Position numbers and translations under genes: made by a program. DNA of 64,000 bases. Origin: JBCCQH01 sp039024435 (GTDB lineage Bacteria > Bacteroidota > Bacteroidia > J057 > JADKCL01). Positions 26,348 through 35,288 of this stretch are shown here, piece after piece (within the stretch, counting starts at the first letter, position 1; each line of letters begins with the position of its first letter). The stretch covers positions 22,920-86,919 of the forward strand of contig JBCCQH010000014.1 of assembly GCA_039024435.1 (NCBI GenBank), read 5' to 3'. The notes beneath the pieces were generated by a model. The model was not told where the DNA came from, ran no database searches, and saw only the letters and a list, made by a program, of their open reading frames with translations.

Positions 26348-27835
26348 TTACCCCGTGCGATTTGCTGAGGTGAAACCGTTGGAGCGAATGCAGTTCATGA
26401 CGGTTTCACCTTGGATTTGGGCCTCGAGAAATTGGTGAAACGGCAAGGTTGACAGTTCTGGTTCTGGGATTTGCGTGACTTCCGCGCGGTATTTGCGCAA
26501 CCATTCTTTTCGGTTGTCAAGCGGATCCGTCGTGATGTTTTTTCCGGCCTCCACAATGAAATTTGCGAGTTGCTGGCCGTGCTCTTCGGGAAGAACGGTC
26601 AACTGGCGCCGGACTGCTTTGCGCAGTTGCAGTGCCCGCTCGGCGTCGTGGTCGCGAATGGCAATCAGGACTTCCAGGAGGCGATTGAACAGCGCGTACT
26701 TGCGCAATGGGTCGGCCGCGCTGATTTTGGGTGGTCGGCGAGCCAGGAGGCGATCCGCCTTGCGGTATTGACCGGAGAAGATGTACACCGCAGTAGCCAG
26801 ATAAATCAGGCGTTGAACCTGTCCGGGGGAAAAGGCAAATTGGTAGGTGGCGAGGTTGTTTTCGAACAGGTTGGCCGCGGTCAAGCCGACCTCCGCATCG
26901 CCAAATTCCAGGGCCAGCACGAATTGCATCCGGCAATATTCTCCAAACCGCCGGGCGACGAGGGTCTCGTCTTCCAGGGGGAGCGCGATGACCCGTTGCA
27001 ATGCGAGATTGGCGGCGATCCGGTGCCCCAAGCCGAGGTGGAGCCGGGCGATGGTAAACTGCGCATCGATGAATCGGGTGGGAAAATCTTCAAATTGCGG
27101 CGCATGGGCCGAAAGCCGGTTGACCATGCGCCGAATCGAATGCAGCGCCAACTCATACTGGCCCGCTTTGGATTGCAGTTGCCACTTGAGCTCGTCGACC
27201 CGGTAGCGGGCCCGCTCGGAGGAAAACGATGCTTGCAACAGGGGATCGTTGAGGGCGGTCTGGATCTGTAAACTAAAATTCTTGTTTTGGGAGAGGGGTT
27301 GGATCTGGTCGATCCGGTACCTAAGTTGGGTCAATCGGTCCAAGTCAAGTTGGTTCTGCCGCGCGTGGAGCATCGCCTCAATCGCTTTTTCCCGGCGGTC
27401 GGGCCAGGCCTGCAAAAGATCGATTTTGAGTTCAAGTACGGTGATCAACTCGGTGAACCGTTCTTCTTCGGTGCAACTGGCCTGGACTGCTTCGGCCAGG
27501 CCCAGGGCGAGTTCATTTTTGCGCTTGGCGATGAGGTAGCGGATGTCCGCGATTTTTTTTCCGATGACTTCCCGCCGCTCCGGCTGGTAGTGTCCGCGCG
27601 TCATGAGCACCATTTCAAAGAGGCGTTTCATTCCCCGTTGCACCACATAAGGCTTGCATTTCAGCCGTTTTTGCAGGTACACCGCGTCAAACTTTTCCAA
27701 GCGATAGAGTTCGTCGAGCAAGCGAAAGAAGGGGCTGTTTTGGGTTCCTTCCCGATTGACCATTATGCGCAAATTGCGGCGTTCCCCCTTGTTGAGGGAC
27801 TGAATAAGGTCAAAGATTCGGTCGCTGTTGGCCAT
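26348..27835 (-). CDS. Cytosolic alpha-solenoid (TPR-like) protein, paralogue A
   Basis: The 495-aa protein starts at MANSDRIFDLIQSLN; the frame remains open 76 codons upstream but with no protein-like content. A -7-like box TATTTTTG lies one base before the ATG on this strand. The N-terminus LIQSLNKGERRNLRIM is a small basic helical module, followed by many paired helices typical of TPR-like solenoids (RIAANLALQRVIALPLED, VAVYIFSGQYRKADRLLAR). No enzyme motif is visible. It resembles 49283-50749 in length, N-terminal module (LIYDILKKLKRYEKRQI) and overall order. The two are probably distant paralogues of a Bacteroidota-specific family of unknown role. Confidence 0.75.
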   Translation of the reverse strand: MANSDRIFDLIQSLNKGERRNLRIMVNREGTQNSPFFRLLDELYRLEKFDAVYLQKRLKCKPYVVQRGMKRLFEMVLMTRGHYQPERREVIGKKIADIRYLIAKRKNELALGLAEAVQASCTEEERFTELITVLELKIDLLQAWPDRREKAIEAMLHARQNQLDLDRLTQLRYRIDQIQPLSQNKNFSLQIQTALNDPLLQASFSSERARYRVDELKWQLQSKAGQYELALHSIRRMVNRLSAHAPQFEDFPTRFIDAQFTIARLHLGLGHRIAANLALQRVIALPLEDETLVARRFGEYCRMQFVLALEFGDAEVGLTAANLFENNLATYQFAFSPGQVQRLIYLATAVYIFSGQYRKADRLLARRPPKISAADPLRKYALFNRLLEVLIAIRDHDAERALQLRKAVRRQLTVLPEEHGQQLANFIVEAGKNITTDPLDNRKEWLRKYRAEVTQIPEPELSTLPFHQFLEAQIQGETVMNCIRSNGFTSANRTG

Positions 27836-28105
27836 ACAAAAATAAAACTCGGTTGGTGGTACGTGTTTGGTTATCAGGCTTTCGGGTAGTGGTCCTCGCA
27901 CTCGGTGACGAGAAGGGGCAATAGCGGTCGTTTGGTGAATGGCCCTCGCAAAGAGGCGCCTTTCTTTTGGCGTAAGAATGCTTAAAATAGGGTAAAAGTG
28001 GGCAACATGCAAACCCGGTTGCGGCTTCTGCGCCGCATGGCGAAGGCGTACTCCGGTATGCACTTTTCCTTGCTACCGATCCCCCGTTGTTCGTAATATT
28101 GCCGC

Positions 28106-28525
28106 ATGACAAATTACCTAAAATTTACCGACTTCAACTTTAAGCTAGCCGTCCTCGAAGTCCTCATGTACGACAAGGAGGTTTTCGGCGAGCCATTTCG
28201 CATCGAGGATTTTGCCGAATCGCAGCCGGAAATCGACGTGGAACGCGACGGATACGCGCCGATTCCGCAGGCCCTGGCTTACTTTCGGGAGCTACAAATT
28301 CCGGCTGAGCACGCAGCGCTCATTGAGGAGATCTACATGGATGGCGGCAACGAGATCTATTTCGAGATTTGCCCGTATTGGGACGGCGAGGACGCCGCAT
28401 TTGACTTGACTTCGGCGGACGATGCCGATCTCTTTCCCAATTTGAAAAAGGTGACCGTGATGGGGAGTGGCGATGCGCTGCTCGAAGCTTTCCGGGCCAA
28501 AGGGATTGCCGCCGAATGGCTCTAA
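28106..28525 (+). CDS. Small acidic protein, DUF6892-like
   Basis: The 139-aa protein begins MTNYLKFTDFNFKLAVLEVLMYDKE. The DFNFKLAV-x-x-LMYD opening matches my recollection of the DUF6892 family. It is strongly acidic (DGEDAAFDLTSADDADLFPN) and has no signal peptide. The C-terminal half, LKKVTVMGSGDALLEAFRAKGI, reads as a strand and helix. A -7-like TAATATTG box sits four bases before the ATG. Immunity or SMI1-like proteins often look similar, but no toxin gene is nearby. Confidence 0.7.
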   Translation: MTNYLKFTDFNFKLAVLEVLMYDKEVFGEPFRIEDFAESQPEIDVERDGYAPIPQALAYFRELQIPAEHAALIEEIYMDGGNEIYFEICPYWDGEDAAFDLTSADDADLFPNLKKVTVMGSGDALLEAFRAKGIAAEWL

Positions 28526-28537
28526 ACCGAAAGCGAT

Positions 28538-29194
28538 ATGGGGGTTGAATGGGAAATTGGGTGCGTGTACTGCCGGCGCTATGTCTGGCTCGGTTCGCGG
28601 AAACCCGCGGTTTGGGAAGGTTTTCAGATGGGGAATGAATACGTGGAGCGGTTTTTTGCTTTGCACACCCACCGTCCGGACCGTCCTTGCCGGTTGGTAG
28701 TACACGATGACGTCGGGGGAAATGCTCCCTGGGAAGTGGACAGTGGTGTGCCCTCCGATTGGCGGGAGGACATATTGTCGCGGCAGTTTTGGCATTCCTT
28801 CCGAAACAGATCCATCGTGTGCGCCCAGTGCTCCCGCGAGCTGTCGTCCGACTGGACGCGTCCGCCCCACGGGCAGTTCTTGCGCGCCAACCGGGGGCTT
28901 TGGTTTTGCGATTCCGCCTGCAAAGCGGCGTGGGTAGCGGCAGACGGTACACAACATTTAGCTGAAGGCGGTCCGCTTGCTCCGCGTCCCTACGACTCGA
29001 CCGAAGATGAGCCGGGCCTACCCCCGGGGGGCATCCTGGTAGTGGGTTGTGCGACGGACAAAACCTTTGTGCCGGTGGACGGAATGCTACTCAAAGGCGG
29101 CGAAGTCCGGGATTTTGCCTATCTGGCGGGCTACCTCGCGCGCCACCTGGGCCAGCCCCTGCAAGCCCGCTTCGTGGTGGCGGAGGAGAATTGA
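28538..29194 (+). CDS. Zinc-ribbon-like hypothetical protein
   Basis: The 218-aa protein has Cys pairs C9/C12 (CVYC), C95/C98 (CAQC) and C124/C128 (CDSAC). The last two pairs could form one zinc site. No signal peptide is present. The C-terminal ~70 residues contain VVGCATDKTFVPVDGMLLKGG, which looks like a small alpha/beta domain. It follows the acidic protein gene by only 12 bases, so the two probably form one transcript. I do not recognise the family. Confidence 0.7.
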   Translation: MGVEWEIGCVYCRRYVWLGSRKPAVWEGFQMGNEYVERFFALHTHRPDRPCRLVVHDDVGGNAPWEVDSGVPSDWREDILSRQFWHSFRNRSIVCAQCSRELSSDWTRPPHGQFLRANRGLWFCDSACKAAWVAADGTQHLAEGGPLAPRPYDSTEDEPGLPPGGILVVGCATDKTFVPVDGMLLKGGEVRDFAYLAGYLARHLGQPLQARFVVAEEN

Positions 29195-29299
29195 AGGGAC
29201 GAGTATTTGGTCCTGGTATTCGTCCTGCAGGCAATTCTCGCAAAAGATCGCTGTGAATTGCTAACTTAGTACTGCCTTCAACAACCATTTGCTTCGAAT

Positions 29300-30424
29300 A
29301 TGGCGCATTCGCCCACTCTCTTCTCTCAGTTGCAAATCGAAGGGATTGATCCCCAACAAGATCAGACCCCTTCGGGCGATATCATCGAGCCGTTTGACCC
29401 AAAAAAGATTTCGATCGTTACTGAACCCAAAACGATTGACAATCTGGTCCAGCGGATTCGCCACGGTGAGGTAGATCTGAACACAGATTTTCAGCGCAAA
29501 GGAAATCTCTGGACCGAGATCCAACAGTCGCGGCTCATCGAATCTTTGATGTTGCGCTTTCCCTTGCCGGCATTCTACTTTGATGCAGAGAATGACGACA
29601 ACTGGCTGGTGGTAGATGGGCTGCAACGGTTGTGGACTTTCAAGAACTTCATTGTGGATCAGACTTTGGTACTGCAAGGTTTGGACATTCTCAAGGAATA
29701 CAATGGCAAGAACATCTCCTTCAGCCGCTTGGACCGAACATTGCAGCGGCGCATCAGTGAGACGCAGGTAACCACTTACATTATTCAGCCGGGAACCCCT
29801 AAACCGGTTAAATACAATGTTTTCCGCAGAATCAATACCGGAGGTCTTGTCCTCACCCCGATGGAGATCCGACATGCGTTAAATCAGGGGATCGCATCTG
29901 AATTTTTGGCAAAGGTTGCGGAGAAGTTGGGGCGGAATCTGATCCCCAAAGCCCAGCGAATGGAAGATCGGGAATTGTTACTGCGCCCCATCGCCTTTGA
30001 TTTCTTTTCTTCTGAAGACTACGAAAAACCTTTTTCGAGTTTTTTGGATCGGGCCATGGAGCGTCTTGCTGAACAAAGTGAGGAACAACTGGACCGCCTG
30101 GAACATCGATTAGAGGCTGCATTGTCATTTGCGCAGGAATTGTTCGGTGAGCATGCCTTTAGTCGGTCACTGTTGGGAGAAAAGGGCGGTCGTTATCGGT
30201 TGAATGCGGCGCTCTTCGAAGTTTGGATGAGCATCGGAATTCAGCTCAGCGCCCATGAGCGGGAAATCCTGTACGCTCAAAAGAGCAAACTGGTTGCTGC
30301 ATTTAAAAGATTGCTCAAAGAGGATGAATTCTATTTCTCAATATTTGTTGCTACCGCCTCCCGGGATTCCGTTCGGCTCCGGTTCGAAAAGGTTCAGGAA
30401 CTCATCAACGCGCACTTGAAATGA
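29300..30424 (+). CDS. DUF262 domain protein (ParB/Srx-like fold)
   Basis: The 374-aa protein carries the DUF262 hallmarks: VDLNTDFQRKGNLW (about 59-71), the D-G-x-Q-R motif VVDGLQRL (D106-R110) and FRRINTGG (about 171-180). DUF262 is the N-terminal module of GmrSD-type modification-dependent restriction enzymes and of other defence proteins, where the DGQQR box is linked to nucleotide hydrolysis. Here the C-terminal half is helical, with no visible HNH motif. It overlaps the next gene, an AAA ATPase, by four bases (ATGA), a pairing known from DUF262/DUF3696 gene pairs. That partner is broken, so the module is probably inactive. Confidence 0.85.
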   Translation: MAHSPTLFSQLQIEGIDPQQDQTPSGDIIEPFDPKKISIVTEPKTIDNLVQRIRHGEVDLNTDFQRKGNLWTEIQQSRLIESLMLRFPLPAFYFDAENDDNWLVVDGLQRLWTFKNFIVDQTLVLQGLDILKEYNGKNISFSRLDRTLQRRISETQVTTYIIQPGTPKPVKYNVFRRINTGGLVLTPMEIRHALNQGIASEFLAKVAEKLGRNLIPKAQRMEDRELLLRPIAFDFFSSEDYEKPFSSFLDRAMERLAEQSEEQLDRLEHRLEAALSFAQELFGEHAFSRSLLGEKGGRYRLNAALFEVWMSIGIQLSAHEREILYAQKSKLVAAFKRLLKEDEFYFSIFVATASRDSVRLRFEKVQELINAHLK

Positions 30425-30621
30425 TCACCTCCATCCGCCTCAAGAACTTCAAAGCCTTCAAAGACGAGTTGTTCGAGCTTACTCCGCTCACTTTGATGAC
30501 GGGGATGAATGGCTTGGGAAAATCCTCGGTTTTACAAGCATTGTTGCTTTTTCGGCAATCCTACCGGGCGAAAATTTATCCGGAGACCGGCCTTGCTCAA
30601 AGACCCAGTATTTGTCAATGA
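30421..30621 (+). pseudogene. Truncated AAA ATPase (DUF3696-like), 5' fragment
   Basis: The first ~49 residues read as an SMC/RecF-like AAA15 ATPase start: MITSIRLKNFKAFKD, then a Walker A GMNGLGKSS (28-36) and LQALLLFRQSY. Intact relatives continue for roughly 350-600 residues. Here homology stops around 30565 and the frame runs into transposase-derived DNA, ending at 30621. The missing remainder, including Walker B, is not visible downstream except possibly a short GPSGFGQSN stretch near 31198-31224. Confidence 0.75.
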
Positions 30622-31180
30622 CGGCGCACAGTGGATTTGGGCATGGGTTCATCAATATTACCCGAAAGCCACTCAAATACTGGATTTTTACCATGCAGTG
30701 GAGTATCTGAACAAGTTTGCCCAGGAACAATTCAAGATTTGCGAAGAACTTGAGAAATGGGTGAGTGACCAAACCGAAAGCTTGCTGGAAGACGAGATCG
30801 AAACGGTGATTGCTGATATTGAGTGTATTCAGCCCAGAACAAAAGCCGCCAAAGAAGCACAAGCCAAAATCCTAACCTATTACCGCAATAACCGCCACCG
30901 AATGAAATATAAAACTGACAGAGATCAAGGGGGCTTATGATCGGATCGGGACCGATTGAGGCCGCCCAAAAGACTGTCATTCAGGACCGTATGAAGAAAT
31001 CGGGACAACGATGGACCATTGACGGAGCAAACGCCATCATACAATTGAGCACCGTAAACATGAGCGAAAAGTGGAACCTAGTGATCAATGCAATCAAAAA
31101 AAGCTGCTTAGCGAAGTTTTGACGTGCGCCCAAGAAATCGCCCCACCCCCAAAAACCCAATTCACTTTGTATATTGCGGC
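30566..31180 (+). mobile_element. ISKra4-type insertion sequence remnant
   Basis: The segment runs from the point where the AAA gene breaks off to a low-complexity C-rich stretch (CGCCCCACCCCC) after the transposase stop. The 5' half of the element is missing. Borders are estimated; I could not identify a matching left inverted repeat or a target duplication. Confidence 0.6.
30596..31122 (+). pseudogene. ISKra4-family transposase fragment, frameshifted
   Basis: The readable part begins LLKDPVFVNDGAQWIW and includes QILDFYHAVEYLNKF, typical of the catalytic region of ISKra4-family transposases. The C-terminal signature is GSGPIEAAQKTVIQDRMK and SGQRWTIDGANA. The frame shifts by one base in a GGGGG run at 30929-30933; the second frame restarts at 30937 and runs to 31122. 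The N-terminal half of the protein is absent. This is a decayed copy. Confidence 0.8.
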
Positions 31181-31266
31181 CCATTTGCTTGGCCCATCCG
31201 GATTCGGTCAATCCAACGACAGAATGATTGCCCCCCGTCCGGCTAAATTCAGGCACTGATTGTAGC

Positions 31267-31953
31267 ATGAGCGATCCCCGCAATACCGCGATACTTATTT
31301 TCTCCCGCACCGCGGAAGAGGAAGCCCGGGCCAAGACTTTTAGCCCGCGCCAGAGCCACGTCGCCAATCGCCGCATCGCCCAGAGCCTCATCCGGCACAC
31401 CGCCGCGACCGCCCGCAAAACCGGATTGCCCGTCTTTACCTGTTTCAGCCGGGACCAGCGGGGAAGCCATTTTGGGGAACGCCTCGCCAACGCCATGCAG
31501 GCGGTATTTGCCCAAGGCTACGCGCGGGTCATCGCCATCGGCAACGACAGCCCGGAAATTTCTGCGGCTTTGCTCCTGCGGGCCGCCCGCGGTTTGGCGG
31601 AGCAAAACCTGGTCCTGGGACCGGCCCCCGATGGTGGCGTCTACCTGATCGGGATGCACCGGGCGGTATTTGACCCCAAGCGCTTCACCAGCCTGCCCTG
31701 GCAATCGGATCATCTGTCTGAATCCTGGACCACTTACTTTTCCGGGGCAATCACTTGGTTGCCGGCGGTCCACGACATTGACCGGGCGGGCGACCTGCGC
31801 CGCTATCTGCAATCCACGCCCCGATTTGGTGCTCTGCGCCAGAAGTTGCTCAGTCTCTTGGCCTCTGCCGCACCGATTCCGGTGCCCGCGCCCGCCCGTT
31901 CGCCGCGCCCCGCCCATTTTTCCGCCATTCCCCAGCGGGCGCCGCCCTGGTAA
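31267..31953 (+). CDS. DUF2064-family nucleotidyl/glycosyl-transferase-like protein
   Basis: The 228-aa protein has a nucleotide-diphospho-sugar transferase-like order: AILIFSRTAEEEARAK at the N-terminus, VIAIGNDSPEIS (about 92-103), and LGPAPDGGVYLIGMH (about 119-133). These match the DUF2064/TIGR04282-type group, whose members are annotated as glycosyltransferase-like and include arsenosugar-biosynthesis-associated forms. The start is MSDPRNTAILIF. The C-terminal ~40 residues are Pro/Ala/Arg-rich and probably disordered. No ars genes are adjacent, so the pathway is unknown. Confidence 0.8.
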   Translation: MSDPRNTAILIFSRTAEEEARAKTFSPRQSHVANRRIAQSLIRHTAATARKTGLPVFTCFSRDQRGSHFGERLANAMQAVFAQGYARVIAIGNDSPEISAALLLRAARGLAEQNLVLGPAPDGGVYLIGMHRAVFDPKRFTSLPWQSDHLSESWTTYFSGAITWLPAVHDIDRAGDLRRYLQSTPRFGALRQKLLSLLASAAPIPVPAPARSPRPAHFSAIPQRAPPW

Positions 31954-32072
31954 CTGTTCTCCCGATCCCTACCGTTTGATTCCGATTATTTTCGGGACCC
32001 GAGCGACTTCAATTTGCGTGGCGGCCGATCTCACTCGGACCGTAGCGAAGCTCAAATTCTACTATTCCCTTG

Positions 32073-35000
32073 ATGCAAAAACTATTCTTTTTCCTGCTGT
32101 TCGGCAGCCTCTGGCTGACGGTGGCGGGCCAGTCTACGTTCCGCGGAACGGTCACCGATCAACTGACTGCGGAGCCGCTTCCGGGAGTGGTGGTACGTGA
32201 GATCGGAACCGAAAATGGTGTTTTGACCGGTGAAGACGGTTCTTACGTCCTGCAACTCTCCCAAGACAGTGCCCGAATTTCCCTGAGTTCTGTGGGCTAC
32301 GCCCGCACGGTACTTGATGTCGTGGCCGGAGCCTCGCGGGACATTGCCTTGCGGCCCGACCTAGAACTCGACGACATCGTGGTCACCGCTTTTGCCGAAG
32401 AACGCGAAGCCAAAGACCTCGGATATGCCGTCCAGCAGGTGAGCGGGCGCCAAGTTGCTTCGGTCCAATCCCCCAACTTTGTCGACAATCTAGCGGGACG
32501 CGTCGCCGGCGTGACCGTGAACCAAGGCGCGACCGGCGTCGGATCGACCTCCCGCATCTCCATCCGGGGGGAAGCCTCCTTTACGAACAACAATCCCCTG
32601 TTCGTCGTCGACGGCACCCCGATCAACAACAACTCCATCGTGAATTTCACGAACGATGCCGCCGCCGGATTCCAGGAAGTGGATTTCGGCAACGGGGGCA
32701 TGGAACTCAGCGCGGATGACATCGCCTCGGTCTCGGTCCTCAAGGGCCCGGGTGCCGCCGCCCTGTACGGAACCCGGGCCTCAAACGGCGTGATCATCAT
32801 CACCACCAAAACCGGCCGCGTCCGCCAAGGCATCGGGGTGCGTTTCAGTTCGAGCACCTTCATCGACCGGCCTTTTCGCCTGCCCCGCTTCCAGAACCAG
32901 TACGGGCAAGGCAATTCGGGCCAATTCGAATTCGTCGACGGGCTCGGCGGGGGCACCAACGACAACATCACCTACAGTTGGGGGCCGGCGCTCGATCAGG
33001 GATTGCAGATTGCCCAGTTTGACAGCCCGGTCACCCTGCCCGATGGTACGACGGTGCGCGGCGGCGATGTTGCGGTCCACGGCGGATTGCCCATCACCCC
33101 GACCCCATTTGTGTCCCATCCGGATAACCTGCGCGACTTTTACCGAACCGGATTCACCACGACCAATCACCTGGGCCTTTCCGCCGGCAACGAAAAAAGC
33201 GACGTGTACCTGTCCCTGACCGATCTGCGGAGCGAATCGCCGATCCCGGGGGTGAACCTGTTCCGCAAAAGTGGCCTGGCCCGCATCAACTTTCGCCCCA
33301 CCGAGCGGCTGCGCCTCGCGACCACCCTCAATTACATCAACTCCCAAAGCGACAACCGCCCGGCCAATGGCTACGGCTCGGAAAACATCAACTACTCACT
33401 GGTGGCCTGGGGACCGCGCTCGCTGGACATCGCCAATCTGCAAGACTATTGGCAGCCCGGCTTGGAAGGGACTCAGCAGTACTCCTTCAACTACACATTT
33501 TTTGACAATCCCTACTTCATATTGGAGGAGAACCGCAACTCCTTCAACCGCGACCGCCTCCTCGGGAATGTCCTCCTCAGCTACGACCTCGCCGAGGGGC
33601 TGACACTGACCGCCCGGACGGGGATGGACTATTCCAATGAGCTGCGCCGCTTGCGCCGGAACTTCAGTTCGAACCGCTTCGCCAATGGAGCTTACGCCGA
33701 GCACACCGTGTTTTTCCGAGAAAACAACACCGACATCCTGCTGAACTACGTCCGGGAATTCGGCGATTTGCGCTTGGATTTGTCCGCCGGGGCCAACCGC
33801 CTGGACCAGGTCGCGTCCTCGCGCCAGGTTCAGGCCCTTTCCCTCGCCCAACCCAGGATTTTCCAGTTGTCCAATGCCGCTTCGCCCCTGGAAGTCTTCA
33901 GCGTAGACGCCCGCAAACGCATCAACAGCGTGTACGGTTTCGCTAAACTGGCCTACCGCGATTTCCTTTTCCTCGACCTCACCGCGCGCAACGATTGGTC
34001 CAGTGCCCTGGCCACCCCGACCTCCACCGCCGGCACCGGTTTCTTCTACCCGAGCGCTTCGGCCAGCTTTGTCCTGTCAAATGTCCTGGAAATGCCCCGC
34101 GCCATCTCCTTCGCCAAGCTGCGCGCCAGTTGGGCCCAAGTCGGCAACGACACGGACCCCTTTCTCACCGCGGGCACCTTCATCGCCCAGACCCCCTTCA
34201 ATTCCGCCCCGACCTTTACCAGTCAGAGCACCATCGCCAATGCCAATCTGCTGCCGGAGCGCACCACTTCCGTCGAGTTCGGCGCCGACGTCCGCTTCTT
34301 CGAAAGCCGACTCTGGCTTGACCTGACCTATTACAGTGCCGTGACCCGCAACCAAATCATCTCCCTGCCCATTCCCATTTCTTCCGGTTTCACCGAACAA
34401 GTTGTCAATGGCGGTGCGGTGCGTTCGCGGGGATTCGAAGCCATCGTGGGCATTCGCCCCATTCAAACCCAAGACTTCCAGTGGAGTGCAACCTTCAATT
34501 TCAGCCGCAATGTCGCCACAGTAGAAGAACTGCCCTCCGGGGCGGGAACCCTGGCATTGGCCTATTCGCGGGTCTACGATAATGTCAACCAAACCGTCTG
34601 GTTCCTCGTCGAAGAAGGCAGCCGGATTGGGGAGATGTACGGCACCGGCTACGCCAAAACCCCCGAGGGGCAGTTCATCCTCGACGCCAACGGCAACTTT
34701 ATCGCCGACAACGACCTGGCGCTGCTCGGCAACTACAACCCCGATTTCATCCTCGGGATCGGCAATCAGTTGACTTGGAAAAAGTTCAACCTCAATTTCC
34801 TGTTTGACTGGCGGCAGGGCGGCATTCTGGTCTCGCGCACGCTCGCGCTGGCGGCGGTCGGCGGCCAATTGGAGGAAACCGCCGAGCGTCCGGAAGCGGG
34901 CATCGTCGCGCCGGGGGTCGTCAATACCGGAACCGCAACTGAACCCGTCTACGTAACCAATACCACTGCGATCACCGCCGAGAGCTATTACCGGCAATTT

Positions 35001-35288
35001 TACGACCGCAATCACGAAGAGAACAATGTCTACGACGCGTCCTACCTCAAGCTGCGGCAAGTATCGTTCGGGTACGAATTTTCCTCGGACCGTGACACCG
35101 GATTCTTCCGGAATGGGCGCAAACTGACCCTGGCCTTGATCGGGCGCAACCTGTTTGCCCTCAGTCAGATTCCGCACTTTGATCCCGAACAGATCGCGGT
35201 GCAAGGACCGCAATTTGTCTCCGGAGTGGAGGACATGTCTTATCCCAGTTCGCGAAGCCTGGGTGTCAAAGTCGACATCAATTTTTAA
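32073..35288 (+). CDS. SusC/RagA-type TonB-linked outer-membrane transporter
   Basis: The 1071-aa protein has a signal peptide (MQKLFFFLLFGSLWLTVAGQ). A carboxypeptidase-regulatory-like domain follows (FRGTVTDQLTAEPLPGVVV), then a plug domain (NFVDNLAGRVAGVTVNQ, RISIRGEASF, LKGPGAAALYGTRASNGV) and a long 22-strand-type barrel. The last residues, SLGVKVDINF, end in Phe as usual. SusC proteins import glycans, peptides or other oligomers together with a SusD lipoprotein. The SusD gene follows with a one-base overlap (TAATG). No glycoside hydrolase is nearby, so the substrate may not be a polysaccharide. Confidence 0.93.
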   Translation: MQKLFFFLLFGSLWLTVAGQSTFRGTVTDQLTAEPLPGVVVREIGTENGVLTGEDGSYVLQLSQDSARISLSSVGYARTVLDVVAGASRDIALRPDLELDDIVVTAFAEEREAKDLGYAVQQVSGRQVASVQSPNFVDNLAGRVAGVTVNQGATGVGSTSRISIRGEASFTNNNPLFVVDGTPINNNSIVNFTNDAAAGFQEVDFGNGGMELSADDIASVSVLKGPGAAALYGTRASNGVIIITTKTGRVRQGIGVRFSSSTFIDRPFRLPRFQNQYGQGNSGQFEFVDGLGGGTNDNITYSWGPALDQGLQIAQFDSPVTLPDGTTVRGGDVAVHGGLPITPTPFVSHPDNLRDFYRTGFTTTNHLGLSAGNEKSDVYLSLTDLRSESPIPGVNLFRKSGLARINFRPTERLRLATTLNYINSQSDNRPANGYGSENINYSLVAWGPRSLDIANLQDYWQPGLEGTQQYSFNYTFFDNPYFILEENRNSFNRDRLLGNVLLSYDLAEGLTLTARTGMDYSNELRRLRRNFSSNRFANGAYAEHTVFFRENNTDILLNYVREFGDLRLDLSAGANRLDQVASSRQVQALSLAQPRIFQLSNAASPLEVFSVDARKRINSVYGFAKLAYRDFLFLDLTARNDWSSALATPTSTAGTGFFYPSASASFVLSNVLEMPRAISFAKLRASWAQVGNDTDPFLTAGTFIAQTPFNSAPTFTSQSTIANANLLPERTTSVEFGADVRFFESRLWLDLTYYSAVTRNQIISLPIPISSGFTEQVVNGGAVRSRGFEAIVGIRPIQTQDFQWSATFNFSRNVATVEELPSGAGTLALAYSRVYDNVNQTVWFLVEEGSRIGEMYGTGYAKTPEGQFILDANGNFIADNDLALLGNYNPDFILGIGNQLTWKKFNLNFLFDWRQGGILVSRTLALAAVGGQLEETAERPEAGIVAPGVVNTGTATEPVYVTNTTAITAESYYRQFYDRNHEENNVYDASYLKLRQVSFGYEFSSDRDTGFFRNGRKLTLALIGRNLFALSQIPHFDPEQIAVQGPQFVSGVEDMSYPSSRSLGVKVDINF

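Noticed and set aside
29300..31180. Functional DUF262 defence operon
   Set aside because: The ATPase partner is cut after Walker A and joined to a decayed transposase.
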